Assembly (NCBI RefSeq): GCF_005239225.2 | Contig: NC_133301.1 | Location: 6,349,157-6,413,156, forward strand | Direction: 5' to 3' | Length of the DNA stretch: 64,000 bases | DNA from: Populus alba | Lineage: Eukaryota > Streptophyta > Magnoliopsida > Malpighiales > Salicaceae | Shown here: piece after piece, positions 31,720 through 43,195 of the stretch | How positions within the stretch are numbered: position 1 is the stretch's first letter | Layout of the letters: every line of letters begins with the position of its first letter | Notes under the pieces: generated by a model | Told to the model about the DNA's origin: nothing | Databases searched by the model: none | What the model saw: the letters and a program-made list of their open reading frames with translations, nothing else | Program-made: the position numbers and the translations under genes

Positions 31720-32375
31720 TCACAAATGAAAGCTCAAATCTAATCTAAGCTTTTTATGGCTTTTCTTAATTGACCAATTTAGGCGACTTATGCAGGGATC
31801 AATGACAGGGATGAAAGATTGTAGTTGGTCAATCAATGGTTCAGCAGCAGCAGCAGCAGAGATTATGGTTTATCGTGCCGAAGATGTTAGAAATTTCTAT
31901 TCCACAGCTTGATCAAGAAAAGAAAACAAATTATCATAGAAACCATTAACATTTAACAAACCTATAAGTTTATGGTGAATGTGCAGTTGGGCCCAAGAGG
32001 AAATATGAAAGATCTCTTCCAATGTGCCCAAACCACCTGGCAAGGCAATGAAGGCATTAACATGGTTAAACATGGCATTCAATCGATCAGACATTGTGGG
32101 GACCTGTAGTTCCTCTCCAAATGTTTTTCTAATGATGTCCCCATTTGCTAAAGCTTTGGGGACCACCCCCAAAACTTGACTGCCTCCTAAAAATGCAGTT
32201 ATTGACACACACCCCATTAGCCCAAGGCTGCCTCCCCCATACACTAAATGAATCTTTCTCTCAGCTAGTACTTGACCAAGATGATTTGCTGATTCTAAAA
32301 CTCTTTTTCTTTCCCAGGACTGGATCCACCGAAAACACAAATATTTCTTATGTGATGACTTAAGGAACCTGCCAT
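31720..32375 (-). pseudogene. LOG-like cytokinin phosphoribohydrolase, right copy
   Basis: The ATG is at 32373-32375 (MAGSLSHHIRN). One missing T near 32304, relative to the left copy, shifts the frame and puts a stop soon after FGGSSPGKEK. From there the second frame is open to 31897 and carries the family features: IHLVYGGGSLGLMG (nucleotide-binding Gly-rich loop), MSDRLNAMFNHVNAFIALPG and GGLGTLEEIFHISSWAQ, the LOG catalytic signature. A stop replaces a Glu or Gln codon after FLDQAVE, another lies near 31873, and the homologous end codon is TGA at 31720-31722. No introns interrupt it. This copy is broken but better preserved than the left one. Confidence 0.85.
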
Positions 32376-32611
32376 TTCTACAAACTTCAATATTTGTTGA
32401 ATGTATGGGTTTAGTAAAAATGAAGGGAAGGAAGAGAAGAATTTATAGATGAGAAATTAAAAATGCAATCATACCACCTATATGTAGGCTAGCTATTGTC
32501 TCACACTCTCTCTTTATTTATTTATTTTGAAAAAGCATGTGTGTACAGGTACTTGTGATTGTGGCTCACATCTTCCCTTGGTTTTATGTCCAAGAATGGC
32601 TTAAACGCCCT
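32376..32611 (-). promoter_or_regulatory. Upstream region of the right LOG copy
   Basis: Minus-strand TATAAA is at 32442-32447, about 67 bases before the ATG. A short GA-type repeat is near 32502-32515. The region is conserved with 5700-5957 on the left arm. Promoter function is inferred from position only. Confidence 0.45.
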
Positions 32612-32803
32612 CTATGGGTTGGGGATAGGTTTCCCATCTAGTTTTCTTAAAAACTGGGAAACAAGGTCTTTTTTAGTCAGATTCCGAAGACTAAGTTGAG
32701 CATGTTCTTTATGGAATTGTGGCCATAAATCATGAATTGCACGATGCGTCTCAAGGGTTAACAGAAGATTATCTAAAGACCCCTTAATCAGGCCATCCTT
32801 AAT
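32612..32803 (-). pseudogene. Short reading-frame remnant of unknown identity upstream of LOG
   Basis: The frame encodes GLIKGSLDNLLLTLETHRAI followed by HDLWPQFHKEHAQLS and ends KLDGKPIPNP with a stop at 32612. The left arm has a decayed counterpart at about 5500-5690 with frame breaks. It looks like the last piece of a protein-coding gene or element caught in the duplication. I do not recognise the family. It is cut on its upstream side by the R LTR at 32804. Confidence 0.4.
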
Positions 32804-33516
32804 TGATGCGAACCTCGTGATCACATGATCACGCAACCCACAATCAAGATTGAGATCTGATCCCGGAAAGCCGAAATAGGTCTGATAGGAGTGTGACACA
32901 ATGGAAACCTACCCCAAGGCACCAACACTATTGGAATGAGTAGAATGACGCCACGAAGCCAGTTAATCTTCGATAAGTCAGATTCAGTTCGTTCAAGAAC
33001 TGAAGAATGCAAGAATCACTCTCACACGTTAAAACTGAAAAGTTCAGAATAATAAATCATCAAAGCTGCTGAAATTTTGGCCTACATGAGTTTAAATAGT
33101 TCTTGAAAAGTTAACCCTAATGGACCCTTTATGTGGACTTATATGAGGTCCACTCAAAACTGGCCCAAAACCCTAAAATGAAAAACCCATAACTTAATCC
33201 AAACAAGCCTTGGATCCTAGCTTAAAACAAAGTATGAATTAAGCCCAAACAAGCCTTGGGTTGTAGCTAACAAAATAAAATAAAGCCCTTATCTCATGGC
33301 CCAAATAAGGTTGTATTGGACCCCTCTTGCACATGGATAAGATGTACTAGGATTTCCTCTTGATACTCCAATGGACCTTCCAATTCTAACTTGGTGGAAA
33401 CCTTCAAAACCAATACATTCAATGCGTCTTTCAATGTCTTTGTCTTGGACCGAGTCATTGGTCCATTTGGAACATGTAATGGGTCCTTGCTGGTGTTTTT
33501 GGGCTGCTCCGCATCA
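32804..33516 (-). repeat. Element R 3' LTR (713 bp)
   Basis: On the plus strand it begins TGATGCGAACC and ends TCCGCATCA, followed by the reverse-complement purine tract TCTCCTCTCTCCTC at 33517-33530. It closely matches the X LTR. Its U3 end encodes the pol tail (DPLHVPNGPMTRSKTK). Confidence 0.85.
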
Positions 33517-34034
33517 TCTCCTCTCTCCTCGAAAGGATTCGACCTCGAATCAAAATCTGTGTCAAACAAAGTAAGATCAGCAACATTAAAGGTAGCACTA
33601 ACACTATACTCACCTGGAAGGTCAATTTTGTATGCGTTGTCATTGATTCTCTCTAAAACCTGAAAAGGACCATCACCACGAGGCTGTAATTTTGATTTCC
33701 TTTGGTTAGGAAATCGTTCCTTACGCATGTGCACCCATACCCAATCACCGGGTTGGAAAACAACCAGTTTACGTCCCTTATTTGCTTTAGAAGCATAAAG
33801 TCTGTTCTTTTTCTCTATTTGTAGTCGATCTCCCTCATGGAGTTCTCTCACCATCTTTGCATTCTTTTCACCATCTAAACTTACCCTTTCTTCAAAAGGT
33901 AAAGGAATTAAGTCCATAGTAGTTAATGGATTAAAACCATAAACAATTTCAAAAGGAGAAAAAGTAGTAGTTGAATGCACAGTTCTATTATAAGCAAACT
34001 CAACAAAAGGCAAACATTCTTCCCAACTTTTCAA
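33294..34034 (-). CDS. Element R integrase C-terminus and LTR-encoded tail
   Basis: 246 codons starting just after a nonsense codon in the integrase. It reads [40 protein letters not shown] and DLTLFDTDFDSRSNPFEER, then crosses into U3 at 33516 and ends at 33294 with GSNTTLFGP. This is the uninterrupted version of the tail that a LINE splits in X. It shows that the pol frame really runs about 74 codons into the LTR. Confidence 0.8.
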   Translation of the reverse strand: MKSWEECLPFVEFAYNRTVHSTTTFSPFEIVYGFNPLTTMDLIPLPFEERVSLDGEKNAKMVRELHEGDRLQIEKKNRLYASKANKGRKLVVFQPGDWVWVHMRKERFPNQRKSKLQPRGDGPFQVLERINDNAYKIDLPGEYSVSATFNVADLTLFDTDFDSRSNPFEERGDDAEQPKNTSKDPLHVPNGPMTRSKTKTLKDALNVLVLKVSTKLELEGPLEYQEEILVHLIHVQEGSNTTLFGP

Positions 34035-34061
34035 ATTCTTTTGAATTACAGCACGTAAAAG

Positions 34062-35006
34062 TTAGGATAATGTTCTATTCACTACCTCAGTTTCTCCATC
34101 TGTTTGAGGATGGCATGTTGTCGAAAATAAGAGTTTAGTTCCCAACTTTCCCCATAAGGTCTTCCAAAAGTAACTAAGGAACTTAACATCACGATCTGAC
34201 ACTATACTCTTAGGAATGCCATGCAAATGTACAATCTCTCTAAAGAACAAGTCTGCGATATGAGATGCATCATCTGTTTTATGGCATGCAATGAAATGCG
34301 CCATTTTAGAAAACCTATCAACCACAACAAGGATAGAGTCTCTACCTTTCTTTGACCTAGGTAAACCTAAAACAAAATCCATAGAGATATCTACCCAAGG
34401 TTCAGTAGGCACATGTAGTGGTGTATATAGTCCATGCGGTTGTACTCTAGATTTTGCCTTTCTACAAGCAATGCACTGTTCACAAATTCCTTGCACATCT
34501 CTTTTCATCTTTGGCCAATAGTAATGCTCATGCAATACATCCAAGGTTTTCGCAACCCCAAAGTGACCCATTAAACCACCCCCATGTGCTTCATGAACAA
34601 GCAATTCACGCAAAGAACTAGCAGGAACACACAATCTATTCTCTTTGAACAAATAACCATCCATCAAATAAAACTTACCGAAAGCCGAATGTCCACATGC
34701 ATTATAAATCTCAGCAAAGTCAGAGTCATTATCATACATTTCCTTCACATATTCAAAACCTAACAATCTAGTATTCATGGTGTGTAAAAGAACATACCTG
34801 CGCGAGAGTGCATCAGCTACGATGTTCTCTTTCCCTTGCTTATACTTGATTACGTAAGGGAAAGTTTCAATGAATTCAACCCATTTTGCATGCCTCATAT
34901 TCAACTTACCTTGTCCTTTCAGATGTTTCAAGGACTCATGATCCGAATGGATTACGAACTCTTTTGGCCACAAGTAATGCTGCCATGTCTGAAGTACTCT
35001 TACCAA
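34062..35006 (-). CDS. Element R RNase H end and integrase core
   Basis: 314 codons. It includes RNase H blocks ([29 protein letters not shown]), the HHCC integrase zinc region ([26 protein letters not shown]), and the DDE core with D in [12 protein letters not shown] in SDRDVKFL and E in [10 protein letters not shown] Gln codon after NRTLS is changed to TAA at 34062-34064, cutting the protein. The upstream frame is lost to a one-base insertion near 35030. Confidence 0.83.
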   Translation of the reverse strand: MVRVLQTWQHYLWPKEFVIHSDHESLKHLKGQGKLNMRHAKWVEFIETFPYVIKYKQGKENIVADALSRRYVLLHTMNTRLLGFEYVKEMYDNDSDFAEIYNACGHSAFGKFYLMDGYLFKENRLCVPASSLRELLVHEAHGGGLMGHFGVAKTLDVLHEHYYWPKMKRDVQGICEQCIACRKAKSRVQPHGLYTPLHVPTEPWVDISMDFVLGLPRSKKGRDSILVVVDRFSKMAHFIACHKTDDASHIADLFFREIVHLHGIPKSIVSDRDVKFLSYFWKTLWGKLGTKLLFSTTCHPQTDGETEVVNRTLS

Positions 35007-36600
35007 TGCATAGAGTTCTTTTATCGTAAGTTGGATAGTTCAAGGTCGCTCCACTTAACTTCTCACTGAAATACACAATAGGTCTCCGATCTTGCATCAA
35101 AACGGCACCTATTCCTATTCCAGACACATCACATTCTATTTCAAATGCTTTCGTAAAGTCAAGTAAACCCAAAACAGGTGCAGAACATAATTTCTCTTTC
35201 AAAAGAACAAATGCCAATTCTTGTTCCTCCCCCCATGTAAACCCAACTGATTTTTTAACAACTTCATTTAAAGGGGTAGCTATTGTACTGAAATCTTTCA
35301 CAAAACGCCTGTAAAAACTAGCTAACCCATGAAAACTCCTTACCTCACTTACCGATTTGGGTGTAGGCCAATCCCGGATGGCCTTAACTTTCTCCTCATC
35401 TATCTCGATACCCTGTGCAGTTACAACATAACCAAGAAACACAATTTTTTCCATGCAAAAGGCACACTTTGTAAAATTAGCATACAATTTCTCACTACGC
35501 AACACACTAAGTACATTACGCAAATGATCAAGATGCTCAGTTAAGTTCTTGCTATATATCAAAATGTCATCAAAATACACAACCACAAACTTACCTATAA
35601 ATGCACGCAAAACATGATTCATTAAGCGCATAAATGTACTAGGTGCATTTGTAAGTCCAAACAGCATTACTAACCATTCATACAAACCATGCTTAGTTTT
35701 AAATGTTGTTTTCCACTCATCACCTTCTTTCATCCTAATTTGATGGTACCCACTTTTCAAGTCAATTTTAGAGAAAATACAGGATCCATGTAACTCATCT
35801 AACATGTCATCAAGCCTAGGAATGGGATGTCTATATTTTACCGTTATGTTGTTGATGGCCCGACAATCAACACACATCCTCCATGTTCCATCCTTCTTTG
35901 GCACAAGTAGCACGGGTACAGCACACGGGCTCATACTCTCACGAATGTAGCCCTTTTCCATCAGCTCATCAACTTGCCTTTGAAGCTCCTTTGTCTCCTC
36001 GAGATTGCTTCTATAAGCTGGTTGGTTAGGAATTGAAGCTCCGGGTACGAAATCAATCTGATGCTCTATCCCCCTCAATGGTGGTAATCCGCTAGGAGTA
36101 TCGTCGGGGAACACATCATCAAATCCCTGCAACAAAGAAATAGCAACACTAGGCACAATATGATCAAGATCATTAGTATTAAAGTAAGCCTCTTTGTACA
36201 CAAGTAAGATCATTGGCTTGTTAGTGAAAAATGCAGATCTGACCTCACCCTCTCTAGCATAAAAATTGGGTTGTTTCTTTAGTTTTTCCACACAATTCTC
36301 ATCACACTTGCTGACTTTCTTCACTCCTCTTGTCTTACCTCCACTCTCAGCCAGATTTGGGTGTTTTTGAGTTGTGGTCGAATGGTTTGATTTGTTTGGA
36401 GTGTTGGCCGAATATTTGCTTGTGTTTGGATGGGTGGCCGAATGGGTTGTAGTGGTTTGGGTTCTAGCCGAATCTGATGGTCTTCTCTCCCCTTGTTCCT
36501 CACCTTGATTTTCTCTCCCCATCGCCTCATGCTCACTTTTTAGCTTTATTTGATCATCATACACCTGTTTAGGATTACGATTTTGCGAGTAGCAATGCAA
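34936..36600 (-). CDS. Element R protease-linker and reverse transcriptase
   Basis: 554 codons. The first nine come from leader sequence joined by the gag deletion. Next is the linker after protease (Thr/Ser/Asn/Gln-rich), then an unbroken passage into reverse transcriptase ([17 protein letters not shown]), which shows the natural single frame that X has lost. Polymerase blocks: [55 protein letters not shown]. RNase H begins ([11 protein letters not shown]), but a one-base insertion after LNYPTYDK shifts the frame near 35030. There is no protease active site because of the deletion. Confidence 0.85.
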   Translation of the reverse strand: MHCYSQNRNPKQVYDDQIKLKSEHEAMGRENQGEEQGERRPSDSARTQTTTTHSATHPNTSKYSANTPNKSNHSTTTQKHPNLAESGGKTRGVKKVSKCDENCVEKLKKQPNFYAREGEVRSAFFTNKPMILLVYKEAYFNTNDLDHIVPSVAISLLQGFDDVFPDDTPSGLPPLRGIEHQIDFVPGASIPNQPAYRSNLEETKELQRQVDELMEKGYIRESMSPCAVPVLLVPKKDGTWRMCVDCRAINNITVKYRHPIPRLDDMLDELHGSCIFSKIDLKSGYHQIRMKEGDEWKTTFKTKHGLYEWLVMLFGLTNAPSTFMRLMNHVLRAFIGKFVVVYFDDILIYSKNLTEHLDHLRNVLSVLRSEKLYANFTKCAFCMEKIVFLGYVVTAQGIEIDEEKVKAIRDWPTPKSVSEVRSFHGLASFYRRFVKDFSTIATPLNEVVKKSVGFTWGEEQELAFVLLKEKLCSAPVLGLLDFTKAFEIECDVSGIGIGAVLMQDRRPIVYFSEKLSGATLNYPTYDKRTLCIGKSTSDMAALLVAKRVRNPFGS

Positions 36601-37362
36601 ATTCGTACGAATTGTGGACGAAACGAAGACACGAAATAAAACAGAAGCGAATGTTAAGAAAACAATTACTTGACTCCTAGATAATCCAAATATAGAAGAA
36701 ACAAAAATATTTGGATAAAACTAAATAGCAAAGATCATGTTTTGAAACTTGAGGCAAATCTAACCTATTACGCAATTTTACGTAACAGAATTGAAACCCA
36801 GACCAAACAATCTCGAAATGACCTCAAATTCAATATTTAGTATTACAATACTATGAAAACACCAAAATTCAATTTATAGGTCGTTCTATAATGTCTAGGT
36901 ACCCAAACCCCTTGTATGATCAGTTTGCGGCAGAATTGAACCTCCAATTAAAACCTCCAGAAACCGATATCAAAATAATCCCAAATTTAATATGTGGTGC
37001 AATCGCATACCCAATACTCATAATATGAAGTTTCAATAGATTCCAAGGTGTTTTACCTAGGGTTCACTAAGAGTAGTGTTTTGCGGCAGAATTGAAACTC
37101 GAATTAAAACCTCAAGCAAATAATATCAGAATAAGCCCAACTTTGATATATCATGCGATCCCACCCCCAATAGACTGAATATGAAGTTTAAATTGATTCC
37201 GAGGTGGTTTGCTTATGGTTCACCAAGATTTGTGTTTCTGCGGCAAAAATTGAATGATCCTTCAAATCTCAACTAATCACTCTTTTCTCTATTTCTTTCT
37301 GATTTTTTTTTTAACAAACTGATATGATTAGAGACAGTAACAAGATGAAATATAAACTTATA
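36560..37362 (-). other. Element R 5' leader remnant
   Basis: Reverse complement of about 9480-10275 of element X with few differences. At 37362 it joins directly to LTR U3 sequence (CCACATATAAGTTTATATTT on the minus strand). The primer site and R/U5 are gone. Confidence 0.7.
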
Positions 37363-37747
37363 TGTGGACTTATATGAGGTCCACTCAAAACTGGCCCAAA
37401 ACACTAAAATGAAAAGCCCATAACCTAATCCAAACAAGCCTTGGATCCTAGCTTAAAACAAAGTATGAATTAAGCCCAAACAAGCCTTGGGCTGTAGCTA
37501 ACAAAATAAAATAAAGCCCTTATCTCATGGCCCAAATAAGGTTGTATTGGACCCCTCTTGCCTATGGATAAGATGTACTAGGATCTCCTCTTGATACTCC
37601 AATGGACCTTCCAATTCTGACTTGGTGGAAACCTTCAAAACCAATGCATTCAATGCGTCTTTCAATGTCTTTGTCTTGGACCGAGTCATTGGTCCATTTG
37701 GAACATGTAATGGGTCCTTTCTAGTGTTTCTGGGTTGGTCCGCATCA
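37363..37747 (-). repeat. Element R 5' LTR, U3 part only
   Basis: Matches the first 385 bases of the X/R LTR on the minus strand, ending GGTCCGCATCA on the plus strand at 37747. It breaks off within GTCCACATA at the leader join. The copy of the pol-tail code here has no function. Confidence 0.78.
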
Positions 37748-38700
37748 AGAAGGTTACCTCATCATGGACATTCATCGAACCAAACCATCTTTTTCCTAAA
37801 ACAAATATTAAAACCCTTGAACGTTGTAAGAAATCAAAAGCAAAATTGTTTTAAGCTCACATCGGATAAATTTATATTTTCAAAAAGCAAAAGAATTATT
37901 TTTTAAGCCAAGGAATACCTTAACTTTAAGCTAATATTTCTTTCTCAAACTTATACCTTGTCAATCATCAACAGATTATCTCTTAGTGTTGAATGGTGTG
38001 TTTAGGGTCTTCAACAAAACAATTCGTACCTTTAAAAATACTTTTAAGATTTACATCTCTCTGATTTCTTTGCAACAATTAGATTCGAATAGACATGATC
38101 CTTGAAATTTGCAAAATTGATTCTAAAACAAGAAAGCAATTTTCAAACAAAAAATCATCGACCGAGTTTGCAAAGTCCTATTGACATTTCTTGTGAGTTG
38201 TCCTTGAAAATTCCTATTGACACTTTTTACTCGAGCCTCTTGCTTTGAAACCTACGGAAGTAGAAGGTCATCTCATCATATACCTTCACCAGACCAAACA
38301 ATCTTTTTTCTTAAAAGAAATATTAAAACCCTTGAGAATTGTAAGAAATTAAAAACAAAATTGTTTTAAGATTACATCAGATAAATTTTTGTTTTCAAAA
38401 TGCAAAAGAATTCTTGTTTAGCCAAGCATAACCCTAACTTTGAGTTAATATTTCTTTTTTAGCCAAGCATCAACAAATTATCTCTTAACATTGAATGGTG
38501 TATTTTGGGTCTTCAACAAAGAAGTTTAAACTTTAAAAATACTTTCAAGATTTACATCTCTCTGATTTCTTTGGAACAATTGGATTTGAATAGATATGAC
38601 CCTTGAAATTTGCAAAATTGATTCCAAAACAAGAAAGCAATTTTCAAACAAAAAATCATCGACCGAGTTAGCAAAGTCCCATTGACTCTTCTTATGGGTC
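37748..38700. repeat. Tandem duplication, two units of about 0.5 kb
   Basis: The unit starting AGAAGGTTACCTCATCATGG at 37748 recurs as AGAAGGTCATCTCATCATAT at 38262, a period of about 514 bases. Similarity extends to about 38186 and 38690 (both end near GACCGAGTT(T/A)GCAAAGTCC). The first unit is cut at its left edge by element R. No coding content is recognised. Confidence 0.65.
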
Positions 38701-39602
38701 ATACTTGAAAAGTGGAATAGTTGGGGGCGATACAGTGGACTTTGAGAGGAAAAATAAACAATATTCAAATCAATTGAAGGACAAAAAAGCATATAATTAA
38801 ATGATGATTTAGTGAAACCCATCAAAGCTATGATTAACATCTGTCAATGACAAATGTCTCTTAATGATAGGTAGGAGAATGGACATAACTGGCTTAACCG
38901 AGGGAAATGCTGCCTAAGAAGTCTATGATTTACTCGATGAACTCCAAAATATTGTTATGACACTTGAAAGATGTTATCACATGGGTGCATTTGGATAAAA
39001 ATTGAAAGAATGCATGCTACTTAGATTGAATGGGGACAATATACTTTGAAGCCCATTGATATAAAGGGAAATTCACTGCATGAATGTGGGTGATAAAAAG
39101 AATATCATTGATAATGATAATGTATTTCTTTTCATGATCTGAATAGACGGATTGAGAGTAATTTATTATGATGAACACTGAGCATACAATGATGAGCCTT
39201 TACTATATGTCTAATACGTAATAGTTCCATGAAGGTTGGTAATAACATATGCCTGAAAAGTATGGTTCAATTGAAGGCAACTCCATGGTTGATTGACAAT
39301 TTAATATGAGGTTAACACTAAACAACTTTTTAATGATTGTTGTCAAAATGCACACTGCTGATCAAAAGGTAGTTTTTGAAATAATCTTAGAAGTTGAATG
39401 ATTTGTTAAACTCCTTTATATGGACAACCTAGGATGGACACTTACATTCGAGGGGAAGATTGTCATATGGTAAACTCGAATGAGCTGGTGAATCAGGGGA
39501 CTAAAAAGATTTGGATAATCATAAACGACACCCTATGATGATGGAGCATTAAAGAGGGGGCTATATTTCAAACCAGATAAGGATGCTTGCATGTCATCTA
39601 AC
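38701..39602. other. Unassigned AT-rich DNA
   Basis: No gene, RNA or element was recognised here. Several short frames exist but have no recognisable domains. It may be the continuation of the duplicated unit to the left or a decayed retroelement. Confidence 0.3.
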
Positions 39603-39982
39603 TGACACGACCAAAAGCTTAATGTCTTCTCCCAAGTGCAGGAGTGTCGAAGTAATAAATAACCTGGTAAGACCGAGATCGAACCACAAAGAGGTTAATT
39701 GTATAAATTATAAATAACAATACAACAACAACAACAATAATAATAACAATAATAGTAATAATAATAATAATAATACTCAGTACATGGCGTTGTTATACTT
39801 GAGAATGATCTAAAAGATCGGGTCACAGGTTTTCCAGCCTATATACTGAGTTTATAAAAAGATCAAAGAGATATATTATATAATATAAACAGATTTCTGA
39901 TGCGAATGAACAATGCAAGACCAACAATATCAAGATCCTTGATCAAACACATAGCATACTTAACGTACATAAAATATAACAA

Positions 39983-40040
<58 letters not shown>

Positions 40041-41479
40041 AGTAGTTGTAGTAATAATAATAATAAAAAAAGAGGAATAAATTAATGAGAACTTTGAGAT
40101 GGAAGATTACCGTGAGGATTAAACAATGATAAAAATAAATGTCAAGGTTAGAGGATCCACTAATGGTATTTCAAACAAGTATAGTATAAACTGTTATTAC
40201 TCAACTTGGAAACCACACACGAAGGAAGTTCCAATCAGATTATAAATTATTAACATGATTACATTAGTTATCTTATTCGAATGATGTTAATACTTGTAAA
40301 TGTTGTCAGGCATTCATGATTATAACTTAAATTAACAACAAATCAACTTCCTTTCATAGCTCAAGTGTCGGTTATACCATACAGTATAGGCTATGAAAGT
40401 GCCAAGTATTTGTTGTACCAAGTGTTATACAACATAAATCTAGATTAACCATTTACAAAGCAAAGTATTAAAAGTGAACAAGGTAACAAATACAAAACAT
40501 GTTAATATCAAGCATTAAAGTCCATGTTGAGTTTATAATATACTTTTTCTTACACCATTAGTGTACCCTTTTCACCTTGACATAATAGATTTAGCTAAAC
40601 ATAATGAATGAAAGAAACATAAATAAACAAGATAAGAACATAATTATACAAATAAAGGAAAGGAAATGAAGAGCATAAACAAGAGATTAATATAGCATCA
40701 AATGAAACTTAAACATTACAAAATACAAAGAAAGAGAACAAGAGCATGATCTTGATCTAAAGACCAAGATGCCTAAATGCATGGCAAATGCCTCCTTTTA
40801 TAGGCCAAAATTTGGAACTATTGATTTGATGAATAATTGTTGAGTGGGTGGCCACATCTTGACTTGGTGAAAATCCTTATCTTCTTGTCTGAATAAAACG
40901 TCATTGCTAACATATGAACTGGAACCATATGAAATCATGAAAGTTCTAGGAAATTCTCTTAGCTTTCCAGGAAAAAAAAGATGAGGTCATTTGGACTTCT
41001 AGAACTCAAGATATGGGCTGAACATTGAACAGTGTCGGGGCTGCAGGACAGCTTCAGACTTCTCCGTTGTTGCTATAATTTGGACTTGAAAACGACCTTC
41101 TTAGATCTTGGTGTCCACATGAAAGTTGTAGGCCTATGTCTTACCAAATCGGTATAAAAATTTGAGATCATTTGAACATTTAGAACTCGAGATATGACCC
41201 AATTACCGAACAGTGTTCCAGTTTGTACTGCACCAACATCTCTTTTCTAAGCTTCACCCTCTCTTTATCTTCACAAATTTCAGTAGTTGAGTTCATCAAT
41301 CAATCCTTTGATTTATGTGATATGCCTGCATTTAAGATGAACATTTACCATATATTAAGGTATCTTATAGTATTAGACTTGTTATTATAAAACATGCTTT
41401 CGTTAAGGAGTTATTGATACTTCAAGTGCAAAATAATGATATAAACCCTTGATAAACATGCACTTTTAAGTACTAATCA
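39603..41479 (-). mobile_element. LTR D, longer relative of LTR C
   Basis: It starts TGACACGACC and ends AGTACTAATCA on the plus strand. It aligns with LTR C over the first ~90 bases and again from about 40370. The ~650 bases between, including microsatellites, are absent from C. The flanks CTAAC and GCGAC are not a convincing duplication. It is probably an old solo LTR. Confidence 0.6.
39984..40037. repeat. (AAT)n microsatellite
   Basis: About 17 AAT units inside LTR D, with a looser CAA/AAT tract at about 39718-39776. An apparent Asn-repeat reading frame across it is an artefact of the repeat. Confidence 0.85.
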
Positions 41480-41579
41480 GCGACCCCAAAACATTGCATA
41501 AGTATTTTTTAAATTTTACGAGAAAAATCAACAATGAAATTAGAGTTGACAAAAATAATCATTGAGCTATGATAGCATG

Positions 41580-43195
41580 TGTTGCGATGTCGCAGTCGCA
41601 CAAATTAATTACCGTAGCTTCAAACACACAACACAAGATAATATAGAGCAAGCAAGGGGTCGATCCCATGAGGAAGGTTCAAGTCAATTTTTATGCCAGA
41701 TGATATGCAATTTAGGGGGGTTTAGACATTATTTAAATTGAAGCAAAAGAAAATAGAAAACTATCAAACAAAATTTAATAAAATAAAAAAATAATCAAGA
41801 GAACAAACCTTGGTCATAAGCACACATCCACCTACAGTAATCAGAACTGGTCATGGAAACAAAACATCAACTTATATTCTAAATATTTATCTCTTTTTAA
41901 AGTTGGTCAGTTAAAAAATCCACCGTATAACTAACCGTAACCATCAAACAACCACAGTGTCTGCACTAGTAATTTAATTCAATGGCAGCCTTAAGAACTA
42001 GATAAGTTGATTAATCAAGAAAACATAACTGTCAGTAGTCTATGTTTGATTTGATTGAATGTTCTCCATAAGATTAATAACATAGATCCGCCACAATTAT
42101 TAAACTCAGTTGCTTCACAAGTTCATATACCATAACTCCGGTTTTGCTATCAAACTTAGCAATAAATTGTCTACAATAATAACTTAGAGTCCGTTTTAGC
42201 AATTAAAATAAACAATCATACAAAAATAAGCATAGGAGAACAAACATATTCATCATATAAACTGAAAAGAAAAGGTACAATAAATCTCACAGTTCTTGAA
42301 ATCTGAAGGTTTTCGTGTCCTTGTAACCAAGAAAATGAGTTTAGCTTTGCATGTTTGTTGAACAACTAATAAAAAAGAAGGAGGAATGCATGATTTCAAG
42401 TTTCTTAAAGGACGAGGTGTTTTTCTTCTCTTGGCTGGTTGCCCGCCTTTCCTTCTCTCATTCTTTTTATATCCTAGGAAACCCTAGTCTCTATTTTACA
42501 AATAGGTCCTCCCTTAAGTAGATTATTTACATTTAAAGTACTTCAATAATTGTTTTCCTAAAAAGGGAGAAATAGCCTTGCATGAAATCTTCAAGCTTTG
42601 ACTTGTAGGAGCTAAATTGCTGAAATAAAAACTTGGATATCCGTTTAGATGCTTCGGAACATAATTTGAACTCGTTTCTTTATGAAACCTGTTTACTGGC
42701 AGAATTCAATTGTCATCTTTAAAAAATCATATCTCCCTCATATGACATCTTTGTTGGCTGAAATTTTGAGCATTTATAGCCTTTTGAGTCAAGAATCCAT
42801 AAAAGTTTAGTTTGCATCAATTGAACTTCTGTAGCTCCAGATCTTCAAGTCGGAATGGCCGAAGGTCAACATTGGTAGATTGTGAGATTTGACTTTGAAG
42901 GCTGCGATTTCCATGCTCTTCCTTATTTTATTTTCTTGCCTTAGATGTCCAGAAAGGTATGGATGTTAGCTTTTTAATGCCACTTAATTTCGACCTCTAG
43001 AGCTCACGCTCTGCACAAAACATCAACTTAAGGTCAAATTTGCTAATTACCTAAAAAAAAACTAATGTTTGCATCTTTCATCCAAAAGTGCCTTCAAAAC
43101 ATAAAACAAAGAATATCAAGGCATTTCATATATAGAACATAGGAAAAATACCAGTTAAAATGTTGGTGAAACTATCGAATAATATGGTTGCATCA
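41580..43195 (-). repeat. W copy B, 3' LTR (1,616 bp)
   Basis: On the plus strand it runs TGTTGCGATG to GGTTGCATCA. Minus-strand TATA-like sequence is at about 42470 (reverse of TTTTTATATCC). It lacks the GC-rich minisatellite found in the other W LTRs. Substitutions and small indels separate it from 47138-48734. Confidence 0.85.

Larger units (their letters stand above)
32804..37747 (-). mobile_element. Element R: damaged minus-strand relative of X
   Basis: On the minus strand: truncated 5' LTR (37363-37747), leader (36560-37362), pol (36600-33294) and complete 3' LTR (33516-32804). Gag and most of protease are deleted, joining leader sequence (equivalent to about 10275 in X) directly to sequence equivalent to 12196 in X. 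The primer site and the R/U5 part of the 5' LTR are missing. Flanks are TTAAT on one side and AGAAG on the other, so there is no target duplication. This points to ectopic recombination or large deletions after insertion. Confidence 0.85.

Noticed and set aside
39900..40085. Small frame encoding a long Asn run
   Set aside because: It is simply the (AAT)n microsatellite read as codons; no start context or domain supports a gene.
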